Below are positions 1 to 9,372 of a stretch of DNA of 64,000 nt, piece after piece. How positions within the stretch are numbered: the first letter of the stretch is position 1; each line of letters starts with the position of its first letter. Location of the stretch: positions 24,704,046-24,768,045 of the forward strand of contig JACGWO010000007.1 of the NCBI GenBank assembly GCA_034509735.1, written 5' to 3'. The DNA is from Sesamum alatum. Its lineage: Eukaryota > Streptophyta > Magnoliopsida > Lamiales > Pedaliaceae. The notes under the pieces were generated by a model. That model had not been told where the DNA came from and did not search any database. It saw only the letters and a program-made list of their open reading frames with translations. The position numbers and the translations under genes were made by a program.

Positions 1-553
1 CGCACCTTTTTCACAACTCCCTCGTCCGACGTCCGAATCGCGTACCGGTTGAACCATTGTGCTCCCACGTGCCGGGCCGACATCCCCTTATCGCCTGCAC
101 GTCCTCCGCAAGCCGACACTCCTAGTTAAAGGACGGCCTGTGACATCCTCCCCTACTCGATCTGTTGACGTCCTCGTCAACGCATACACAAAGAATTGAA
201 GTGTATGCAGTGCCTGATACTCCTCCCAGTATCACGCAGCACCAAACCGACTTCTGGCTCTTTTCAAGCCCATCTGCGTGAGTGCCTCTGCAGCACAACA
301 CGTTGTCTCCACCCCGATGGCGCCTCATCTACACCCCATAGTGGCCTGCTCAACACAAGTGGAAGTCCGTGTACTTCATCTACACCCTCTCCCTCAATTG
401 GTAGTTGGCTCCCCCCGAATAGTGCCGCAATGCACCCAATTCGACAAAAAAGTGTAAGCTGGAAGTCTGTACCCCCATTCTGCACTCACTTCCTCGGTAG
501 CTGGGTTGCCTCCACAAATAGTACCTTGACGCACTCCATTTCACATTCAACAC

Positions 554-750
554 AAGCTGGAAGTCTGTGTATGCCTCTACACTCTCTTCCCAAAACTGAA
601 CACAAGCTGAAAGTCTGTGTACATCCCTACACTCTCTTCCCAAACTGAATGCAAGCTGGAAGTCTGTGTACATCTCTACACTCTATTTCCAAACTGAACG
701 CAAGTTGGAAGTCTGTGTACATCCCTACACTCTCTTCCCAAATTGTTGCC
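554..750. repeat. Four tandem 49-50 bp repeats
   Basis: Units start at 554, 604, 653 and 702, with spacing 50, 49 and 49 bp. Each begins AAGYTGRAAGTCTGTGT, continues with a CTACACTCT core and ends near CAAACTGAA. More diverged single units with the AAGTCTGTG core lie on both sides (about 450, 810 and 910), so the array is the best-kept part of a longer decayed block. Similarity between the four units is high by eye. Confidence 0.85.
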
Positions 751-1319
751 ACAACTGATGGTTGCCCCCACGGATAGTGTCTCTATACACTCAATCCCTC
801 AGGCCTGAAGTCTGTGCCATAACGCTGCACTATCTCCCTCATCTGTTGCTTCAACTGATAGTTTGCCCCCATGGATAGTGTCTCAATACACTCAAATCCC
901 CAAGTCCGAAGTCTGTGCCGACATTCTGCACTCTCTTTCTGTGACTGGTGGGTAACAAACTGTGCCGCAAGTTTCGTCAAGTGTGCTGTCATACTGTGTC
1001 GTCCCTCAAAACAGTGCCTCATATACACCCGGAATTGAGCTAGAACGAATCATGAACAGTACCTCAATTACACCCGAATTGGTCTGGAACAGGTTTGAGC
1101 TTGAAGTCTGTGCGTGCTGGACGCACTCTCTCCCCCACCTCGATGTGTTGCCGTCCTCGGCAAGCACGCAATCCGTCTCTGCGGTTGATTGACCACATTG
1201 AACCCAACTGTAAAGAACTTTGGATTTCGCCCAAAACATCGAAACCCGCCGCATGCTGGTCCTATTATCTCCTCAACGAGTCCTCTTGACTCTGCACAAC
1301 TGTTGAGGTCTTCGCCCCC

Positions 1320-1575
1320 AACTGACTGCAAGATTAGGATCACCCCCACCCCCCAATCCGACGGCAGGATGAGGATTCTTCTGCTCTCCAATCCGAAAAA
1401 CAAGATCAAGACTGTAGTCCTGACCCAATAAACAGGATTGAGATCTTAGTCCCAACCCAAGACGACCGCAAGATGAAACTCTCAAGTCCCATTCCGGCCA
1501 ACAACAAGTTGAAGGCGTTTAAGTCCACACCCAACACACAGGATCGAGATTTCAATCCCGACCCAACCGTACCAT
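1320..1575. repeat. Degenerate short repeats in T interior
   Basis: This stretch repeats a loose motif of the form ACARGATNGAGAT...CCCNACCCAA several times at roughly 40-80 bp spacing (for example near 1380-1430, 1432-1460 and 1538-1566). The units are too diverged to give a clean period. No coding signal accompanies them. Confidence 0.4.
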
Positions 1576-2615
1576 GCCGCTCATGGTGCCACTGGAGCCT
1601 GATGCTCCTTCTCAATCTCAACTCAGTTGTCCCTCTCAGAAATCCTTAGACCAAAGAGCCCACATATGGTGTCAGAACTTCTTCAAGGAACGTTCTCAAC
1701 TCAGCTCAACTTGTACTCCTGATGAGCCCACAAAACTGCTTGGTGGCCTTCTTTCACACATGCTTCGGACAAGTTGCCTCAAATCGCATATACGGATCTC
1801 TGCCCTCTGGTTCATGGAGCGTGTCATCTTTTCGCTCGATGCACCCCCATCTCTTCCACGAGAACTTCATCCCAACATTCTCAGCTCTGCCCAAACACAC
1901 TGTTCGGAACACTTTCCACGCGCAACACTGTCCACGTAGGGTTCTAGGGCGTCCACTCCTTGCGACCCTAAGGCTGGCTTGCTTTCATGCACCTGATGTG
2001 CAACTGTGCCTCAGCACCTCAACATCTGCTCGTCCTTCCCTGCTGGAAGGTTTCTCAACAAGGTGGTACTTCACCTACCGAACGGCCTCAACGCCTGATC
2101 GTCTCCTGACTTGCAGCATTCCTGCACACATGGTTGCTAAATCGCGCAAACGTGGCTCTCGCAGTCCACGCCGACGCATCGGCATGTCTCCCTCCCTCAT
2201 AGGAAGCCAAGATGAATCCTGAAATCTGATTCTTCCATCATTACCCCCAAAACAAAAATTTCGGGAACGGCTGACAGCTTGCTCAAACACATATCTTGTC
2301 AACAACACTGCCAACCCACGCAATACATCACAAGGTTGGACCGTCGCTACTCACTCACATGCAGCTCCAACGCGCGCAAAAGGATGCCACCCCACTTCTC
2401 ATTCTGTGGCGAACATCCCCCAAAACCATTCCGTCTTACAATCGGCTCACTGAAGCATTTCAAAGCCACACGCAGCAAACCAACACATCTGTGCCGTAAT
2501 TCGGTCTGATTCTGTCTCAAACGGTCTCAACTCACCTCTACCTGCTGTAGAGCTCAGGTGCCACACTTTCCTTTCAAGTGCGCACTTCGTCCTTCGGGAG
2601 CCCGGGATTATCCGG
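1576..2615. other. Unassigned T interior, no gene recognised
   Basis: About 1 kb between the degenerate repeats and the primer site. Open frames of up to about 166 codons exist on the plus strand, but they show no recognisable domain and are on the strand opposite to the inferred element orientation. An inverted repeat of 8 bp (GAGCCCGG / CCGGGCTC, loop GATTAT) at about 2598-2619 overlaps the start of the primer site. Confidence 0.5.
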
Positions 2616-2627
2616 GCTCTGATACCA
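2616..2627 (-). other. tRNA-iMet primer binding site of element T
   Basis: On the minus strand this reads TGGTATCAGAGC, the standard 12-base match to the 3' end of plant initiator methionine tRNA. It is 2 bp from the LTR boundary at 2630, the usual spacing. Confidence 0.8.
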
Positions 2628-2629
2628 AC

Positions 2630-2799
2630 TGTCACGGGCGGACTCTTTTGTCGCAGCGGAATATTTCTTTTTCGCCCGTAATGCCTCTCAGGTTGCTCAC
2701 AACCTTCGACCGGCCTTCCTCCATTCGAGTCCTCTCGGTCTCCCGACCATATGTCTTCGACACTCGCAGCTTACTAGCGCGACACGTTAGGCCGCTGCA
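2630..2799 (-). repeat. 5' LTR of element T (about 170 bp)
   Basis: The segment starts TGTCACGGG next to the primer site and ends CCGCTGCA where the PMD frame begins. That gives TG...CA termini in element orientation. At 170 bp it is far shorter than the roughly 2-kb copia LTRs elsewhere in the window. The outer end is placed by the start of PMD-like coding sequence, so it could be off by a few bases. Confidence 0.5.
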
Positions 2800-5324
2800 T
2801 CATTGAAGGGAAAGCTAAGTGGGGCGACAACGTTCACTTTGCCGGCGAGTTCCGCTTCATCAAAGGGTTTTGGGAGTGGACGGAAGTTGTACTCAGCCGG
2901 TGCAAAGATAAGCTAGTTGCAGCCCAAGTATATGATGCCGTATACGTCTCACTATTTACCTACGACCGCAATTCCGACGTCGTCAAGGCGTTTTGCGAAG
3001 CGTGGTGCCCATCTACCAATACTCTTCTGACGTCCTTTGGAGAATTGTCTATTTCGTTGTGGGATGTGCACACCCTTTCCGGACTTCCTATGGCGGGACT
3101 TCTTTATGACGAAGTTGTTCCAAGTGCTAAGGAGCTTAACGGGGTTGACAAGATAGGACGGAGACTTGTGCCTTATTGTTGCAAGTTCCTACTCCACGCC
3201 TACCATTTGCTTCAAAAGAGTAATAAAGATGGTTATTCCTCTCAAAGTTCCTATTGAAAATGGGTCAAGTTTTGGCTTAGAAGGGCGACGAAATACTGCG
3301 AGCCTCCTCCATGTAAAGAGAAGAAGGCCGTTAATCCTAAGTCAACTCATAACCCCTCCGGGGCCGTTGGGGTACATGACAAGTGGTCCATGGCGGACGA
3401 GGCATTGTTCTCGAGGCTTGGTATCGAAGGGAGTTCGAAGGAAGAGACATTCTTGGCGGCGTATTTGGCATGTTGGCTTTGTACTTTTGTCCTTCCCACT
3501 CAAGAGGTTGGTTCAATACGCCCAAGTGTTTTCAAGGTGGCAAGTGCTATGGCAGCCGGTCGAAGGATTGGCCTTGCGGTTCCTGTCTTAGCTAGTATCT
3601 ATAGAGGTTTGAATAAGATCTCCAACTTCCCAAGGCCAACTCACGCACACTCTCCATTTCCGATTCACTTTGTTTATAGTTGGATAACTTATTTATTTCA
3701 TGACTCATTATCAGCTTGTGCAAAGCGTTCGTGGACCCAAGATGATGCTCTTTTCAGGCGAAGGAAGCGCAAAGTACTACGATCCGCAAGAGGCGAGAAA
3801 GCGGCTACACAAAGGTGACTTTATCTCTTGGACTTACAACATGATTGTGAGGGACAAGGATTTTTTATTCACAGACGACGGGCATGCAACGGAATCTGAA
3901 GAAATCTATTTCATGGCCGTCCGTTCGAACTACCTTCCTCTGCAGCAAGGCGATCATTTCGTTGTTGAGCCCTATAGCCCTTATCGATTTAGTCGTCAAT
4001 TTGGTTTCTTCCAAGAAGTGCCGGGAATTCTTTCGCATGACGTTCACGAAGCTTCTTTAGAGGGTGAAATCCGTTATTGGTGCATGTGCATTCTGTCCAA
4101 GACTATGAAAAAGGCGTTGTTCCCTCCCATGCCCCCAAATATGAAGAAGTTCTCCTCTGAGTCGTACAAAGGTGGTGGCGTGGAGTTCACGGTGGCTACT
4201 TTGAAGAAAACGTGACAAAGTTACTTGCCTTAGGCCCAAGTCAAGCTTCTCCAAAAGGCAAGAAGTGTGGTGAAAGAGTCGCCCAAGATCAACCTCGTGA
4301 GCCGGCTATTTCCCCTCCCAAGTGAAATTCTCAAGTGGTTGAACCCTTTGAACTAGATAAGAAGCGAAGTGCTCCTCGTTCCTTGGAAGTAAGTGGGAGT
4401 AGCAACCCTGATCGTCATTGGAAGAGGCCGAAGGACTCGAAACCAATAAACATCGACGTTGCTGATGAAGGCTCAAGTCATGGACCATCGATGTTGAGCT
4501 TTGTCAAGGAGGTTATTTTTTTTTTTCTTTATTCCTCTTCTTCTTCCTTTTTCTCCTTTTTTTTTTTTTTGGTGATAAGATTCTCTCTTGTTTCTAACTC
4601 TAGCTGATGCATCATCGTAGCTTGAAGCTGAGGTCTTAGCCGTTGAAGATGATGAAACTTCTCAAGACAGTCAAGCGTCGACCTTTGGGTCTAAACTTGC
4701 TGGCTACAACCCGTCCTCTTGGAATGGGGCTTAAGAGAAAGCAACCCTCTTGTCAAGCTGCTGTGTCAGTATTCGAAGGCGAGAGGTTCGTTCTTAATCA
4801 TCAAAAGGAGTTCCTTCAAAATTTATGGAGTGATCTTCTCGTGAAGATATCAAACACCCCAATTGATTTCATCTCATCAATCAAAGACGACGTTTATTTC
4901 GTTCTTGAATCTATCAAGAGCTTTCAGAATTTTGATGTCTCAAACGTGGAAGAATCGATGAACACGTTCTTTGCCAAGGCAGCTGCTCATGATGAGGCGA
5001 GGTCGTCGTCGTCTGAAAAGTTATCCAAAGATCTTTTTTGATCGGAAGTTAAAGAAAGCCAACGATCGCCTACAAGAGGCCCGTGCTAAAGAAAGTGAGG
5101 GAGCTTCGAAGGTCCAATCTACTACGGACGAGTTAAAGCGTGTTGAGAATGAGCTTTCGGATTTGAAAGAGCGCAAGAAGAACCTGTGTGCTACTCTGAA
5201 GGAAGAAAATCAGCATTTCCATAGTGCCCAAGTTGGAGTTCATGAAATTGTGGAGGAAATTGCAGCGCTTGAGAATACCACCCCCTTAATGATGAAGTAG
5301 TTGCGAGTTTGGAGGCTTCAAGGA
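2800..5324 (+). pseudogene. Plant mobile domain (aminotransferase-like) antisense ORF of G, 5' part, broken
   Basis: The conceptual protein opens in mid-domain near 2800 and reads in one frame to 3257, with the family's typical WEWTE and SLWDVHTLSGLP motifs. It resumes at about 3390-3700 in the same frame, shifts frame near 3700, and continues to 4215 (GPKMMLFSGEGSAKY, HKGDFISWTYNM). A low-complexity acidic and serine-rich section follows (4335-4500). After a T-rich gap (4515-4575, possibly an intron remnant) come a helical segment (4643-5041) and a coiled coil (about 5040-5290). At least three frameshifts or stops break it. This domain is known from cellular MAIN/MAIL proteins and from plant transposons. 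The position antisense and downstream of integrase identifies it as the Tat extra ORF. The N-terminus is lost at T's insertion point; the C-terminus continues at 17437. Confidence 0.8.
5320..5324. repeat. Target-site duplication of A, left copy (AAGGA)
   Basis: It is identical to 17437-17441 at the other end of the element and lies in the coiled-coil coding part of the PMD ORF. Confidence 0.85.
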
Positions 5325-6768
5325 TGAAAGAGTGTGGATCGTCCCGGGAAATAGCGCGAATGCGGAAGCGCGGTATAAAGTTAAATACAAAAATTAAAGA
5401 ATGCTTTTCATTAAGTAAAAGAACACATTCAAGGAGTGTACCCTTGAAGTTCCCGGGCGTTCGGTGTATCTCATGAATTAAAAGTATAAAAGAAATCATG
5501 GAGGCCATAGGATTAAAAATAAAGAGGAACAAAAAATAAAATCGGAACCTACGATTGTCGTTTTCGTCTTCTAACCGGTACTCGCGTTGTTCCCCGTTTT
5601 GCAAACCAAATCTCGTACGTGAGATTCTCCAAATTGTAACACGGCAATCCACCCACGTATCTTGCACGTCGTGCTAGCGAACGAACAAGTATTATTTTGG
5701 AGAGGATGAATTAATCACACATTATTAGTTAACGGTATTAATTCTCCTAAGTTCGATTGTTCCAAGAACAAAAGAACAAGAAAATATTTTCTTGTGAGAG
5801 AGAGAGAGAGAGTGGGTGGACGAGAGGGAGAGAGGAGAGAGCCGAGTAGTGTGTGGTGTGTGTGTGTGTGTGTGTTGGAGTTTCATCATCCCTCAAATAG
5901 TGAAAGGCTAGGGCTATATATAGAGGAGGAGGAGTTTAATCCTCTTTAAACTCCAACTCTAAAGAGGTCTATTTTGACTAGGATTTTGACCTAGTCAAAA
6001 GTCCTAGTCAAAGTAGTGTTTAACCTAGTCAATCAATCCTAGCCATCCATCTCTCTTTTTCCATCTCAACCATTAAGTTAATTTAATGGAATATTTAAAT
6101 CCTATTAAATATTCCAAAGGCCAAATAAATAAATATAATAATATAATATTAATTCTAAGGCCATTAAATTAATCCTCTAATAAATCTAATTTATTAGATT
6201 AATCCCTTTTATCAAAATAAAAGGAATTAATTCTCCAAGAAAATAAAGGACCCGATTAAATCCAATTTAATCATTCCTTTCTCCAAATATTTATTTCTAA
6301 ATTAAATAGTTAGTGTGTGTGGATTGTGTGTGACTCTTTAGGTTCAACCTTTTCAGCTAGACTTGGTCGGATTCCTAGAATCCGTTACCATGGGTGGCCA
6401 TCTAGCAACGGTCCATGGCACTAGAGACTAGGTGAAATTTCGGGGATGAACATTTAGGATCTAACAGCACACTTGTCCTTTTGTCCACGGTCTCACCACT
6501 TAGGGTCTAGGGCACGGATAATGCAGGTACCCGCATTTTGGACCTAAGTGTCGGTCTGTCCTTACCAAAACGCCCCCGCAAGGGAAACCTTCCCTTCTGT
6601 TCAGTTACTGTGGCCACAGATTTTGGGGACAAGACACAGAGCATACGTGAGACTCAACTGTCATGTCTCCTTACCCACTAACACTGCTTAGACGACCTTC
6701 GTCACCCGTCGATGAAATACGACAGCAGATGCTTAGTGCAAGTCTCAAGAGGAATCTCTGTTAGAATA

Positions 6769-7332
6769 GGTGACCATGTAAGCCAATTTTGGCAGGAATA
6801 TGTAACCTATGTCTAGCCAATTTTTGGTATTTGATAAAAACATTTATGAATAAAGAAGTGAAAATTCATATGGCAATACTTTGTTTACGTTCACTTATAT
6901 CTGCATTTACATTTCTGTTCACTATGCAAAACAAAGCCCAAAGACTGAGAAACGATTTCGGGGACTGGGACTACGCTTGGAGGTAGGTCCATGAAATCAG
7001 TCTTACCGAATCAGTCCGGAAATTCTCCAAGTCAAGGAATCCCGAAAAGGTGACCATGTAAGCCAATTTTGGCAGGAATATGTAACCTATGTCTAGCCAA
7101 TTTTTGGTATTTTGATAAAAATATTTATGAATAAAGAAGTGAAAATTCAATATGGCAATACTTTTGTTTACGTTCACTTATATCTGCATTTTACATTTCT
7201 GTTCACTATGCAAACAAAGCCCAAAGACTGAGAAACGATTTCGGGGACTGGGACTACGCTTGGAGGTAGGTCCATGAAATCAGTCTTACCCGAATCAGTC
7301 CGGAAATCTCCAAGTCAAGGAATCCCGAAAAT
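6769..7332 (+). repeat. 280-bp tandem duplication inside solo LTR S
   Basis: GGTGACCATGTAAGCC begins at 6769 and again at 7049. The text that follows each start is nearly identical until about 7046 and 7330. The second copy runs on into the normal LTR sequence, so the duplication arose within S. No other LTR in the window has it. Confidence 0.92.
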
Positions 7333-8358
7333 GGGTACCGGGATTCCCTTTGAGACTTGCACTAAGCATCTGCTGTCGTATTTCATCGACGGGTGACGAA
7401 GGTCGTCTAAGCAGTGTTAGTGGGTTTTCCTGCTAGGGAGCAGCTGACTGAGGTGACTCGCGAGAAACCGTCTTACGGAGGACCTTGAGTATGGTCAGCA
7501 AGGTATGACGTGTATTCCCGGTTCCAAACGGTACATGCCAAGTCTTTGACTTGAGGAGCTGCTGAGTTTACCTGTGCATCAGGTCTGTATCTTAGATATG
7601 GTGAGAGATTGCCAAAAATACTCTTGAGTAGTCATAAGCCATGTCTAGTGCAGCTCGGGTGTACAGAGTGACAGTAGTTTCCAAGAAAGGATCTGTCTCC
7701 CGTCAAAGGGTATTGACAGTTGAAGTCTCATGTATGCCTCTGTGTCTTGTCCTGAAATCTGTGGCCACAGTAACTGAACAGAAGGGAAAGGTTTCCCTTG
7801 CGGCGTTTAGTCAGGACAGACCGACACTTAGGTCCAAAATGGGTACCTGCTTTTTCCGTGCCCTAGACTCTAAGTGATGAGACCGAAGACAGAAGGACAA
7901 GTGTACTGTTAGAGCCTAAATGTTCATCCCCAATTATTTCACCTAGTCTCTAGTGCCATGGACCGTTGCTAGATGGCCACCCATGGTAACGGACGGATTT
8001 CTAGGAATCCGACCAAAGTCTAGCTGAAAGGTGAACCTAAAGAGTCACACACTATCCACACACACTTAGTATTTAATTTGAAATTAAATATTGGAGTAAA
8101 GGAATGATTAAATTAGATTTAATCCGGGTCCTAATATTTTTCTTGGAGAAATTAATTCCTTCTATTTGATAAAGGGAATTAAATTAATTAAATAGGATTT
8201 ATTAAAGGGTTGATTTAAATGGGCTTAGAATAAATATTAATATTTATTTGTTATATTTATTCTTTTTAGCCTTTTGGAATATTTATTGGAATTTAAATAT
8301 TCCATTAAATTAAAATCAACGGTTGAGATGGAAAGGGGAGATGGAAGGCTAGGATTTG

Positions 8359-8475
8359 TTTGACTAAGTCAAACACTAGTTTGAACTAGGACTTTGACTA
8401 GGTCAAATCCTAGTCAAATTAGAGTTCTTAGAGTTGGAAGTTTAAAGAGGATTAAACTCCTCCTCTATATATAAA
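8359..8475 (+). promoter_or_regulatory. LTR promoter of S: W-box-like palindromes and TATA box
   Basis: TTTGACTAAGTCAAA (8359-8373) and TTTGACTAGGTCAAA (8393-8407) are inverted pairs of the WRKY-binding core TTGAC; a further TAGTCAAA lies at 8411-8418. A TATATATAAA box follows at 8466-8475. The same arrangement is kept in the other LTRs. WRKY regulation is inferred from the motif only. Confidence 0.6.
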
Positions 8476-9356
8476 CCTCTAGCCTCCAACAATTGAGGGA
8501 TGATGATTCTTGAAAATTACACACACAACACACACTCGTCTCTCCCCTCCTTACTTTCTCGTCCGCCCCTCTCTCTCTACAAGAAAAATATTGTTTCTTG
8601 TTCTTTTTTTGTTCTTGGAACACTAGAACTTAGGAAGATTAGTCCCGTTAATTCATAACGTGTGATTGATCTATCCTCTCCAAAAATACTTGTTCGTTGC
8701 TAGCACGACGTGCAAGATAACGTGGGTGGATCGTGTGTCACGATTTGGAGGGTCCTCAAGAACGAGAATCTCGGTGAAAAAACGAGGAACAACGCGTGTA
8801 GCCGTTGAAGACGAAAACGACAACGGGTAGGTCTCGTTTTATTTTTTCGTCCCTCTTTAATTTTCAACTCTATGGCCCAGCCATGATTTTTTTACATGTT
8901 ATATAATCATGAGATACACCGAACGCCCGGGAACCTCAAGGGTACACCCCTTGAGCGTGTTCTTTTAAATTAAAAGCATGCTTTATTTTTTTGTATGTTT
9001 ATTTTTATCGCCCTTCCACATTCGCGCAATTTCCGGGAGGATCCACCGATTTCTTTCAATCTCGGTACCCATTTCGAGATTCCTTGACTTGGAGATTTTC
9101 GGACTGATTCGACGAGACCTAATTTCATGGACCTACCTCCAAAGCGTAGTCCCAGTCCCCGAAATAGGTTCTCAGTCCGTGGGCTTTGTTTGCGTAGTGA
9201 ACAGATAGATATGAAGCAGTAAGTGAACGCAAACAAAGTAATGCCAGATGAAGTTTCACTTCTTTATTCATTAATAGTTATCAAACACTGAAATTGTGTA
9301 GACATAGGTTACATTTTGCCAGCCAACATTGGCTATATGGTCACCTATTCCTAACA

Positions 9357-9371
9357 ATCTCCCACTTGACC
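9357..9371 (-). other. Polypurine tract of A
   Basis: On the minus strand it reads GGTCAAGTGGGAGAT directly before the 3' LTR. The same tract precedes the 3' LTRs of elements B and E. Confidence 0.85.
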
Positions 9372-9372
9372 T

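Larger units (their letters stand above)
1..2799 (-). mobile_element. Element T: 5' part of a non-coding LTR retrotransposon
   Basis: The right edge has the order expected for the 5' end of a minus-strand LTR element: a 170-bp terminal segment (2630-2799) bounded TG...CA, a 2-bp spacer, and a tRNA-iMet primer site (2616-2627). The rest, to the window edge, is interior in which I recognise no gag or pol on either strand; short open frames occur but match nothing I know. It is filled instead with degenerate short repeats (see 554-750 and 1320-1570). The right boundary falls where a plant-mobile-domain reading frame begins in mid-protein, so I infer T inserted into that ORF; the expected second copy of the junction bases (TCATT at 2800-2804) would lie left of the window. 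A short-LTR non-autonomous element (TRIM or LARD type) is the best fit, but the far LTR is not visible. Confidence 0.55.
6759..9058 (+). mobile_element. Solo LTR S, same copia family, opposite orientation
   Basis: It starts TGTTAGAATAGG and ends CTTTCA, the family termini, and is flanked by ATCTC on both sides (6754-6758 and 9059-9063). No internal sequence remains, so recombination between its two LTRs must have removed the body. It is 2300 bp long because of a 280-bp tandem duplication. It still shows a W-box-like cluster (8359-8418) and a TATA box (8466-8475). Confidence 0.92.
5325..9356 (-). repeat. 3' LTR of A, split by solo LTR S
   Basis: The parts are 5325-6758 and 9064-9356, with S and its duplicated ATCTC between them. 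Relative to the other LTR of A it lacks a block near 6660-6690, where the text jumps directly between two motifs that are about 270 bp apart in other copies. It contains GA- and GT-rich microsatellites (5800-5875) in the transcribed part. Confidence 0.9.

Noticed and set aside
196..648. 150-codon plus-strand frame in T
   Set aside because: It runs through the tandem repeats, so it is open only because the repeat unit is free of stops in that phase, and no protein similarity is apparent.
554..750. Evenly spaced direct repeats considered as a CRISPR-like array
   Set aside because: The units are contiguous and diverging with no unique spacers, and the context is eukaryotic.
2800..5324. PMD ORF as a cellular MAIN/MAIL gene
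   Set aside because: Its antisense position directly behind a Tat integrase, its continuity to 17632 and its decayed frames fit a transposon extra ORF better.
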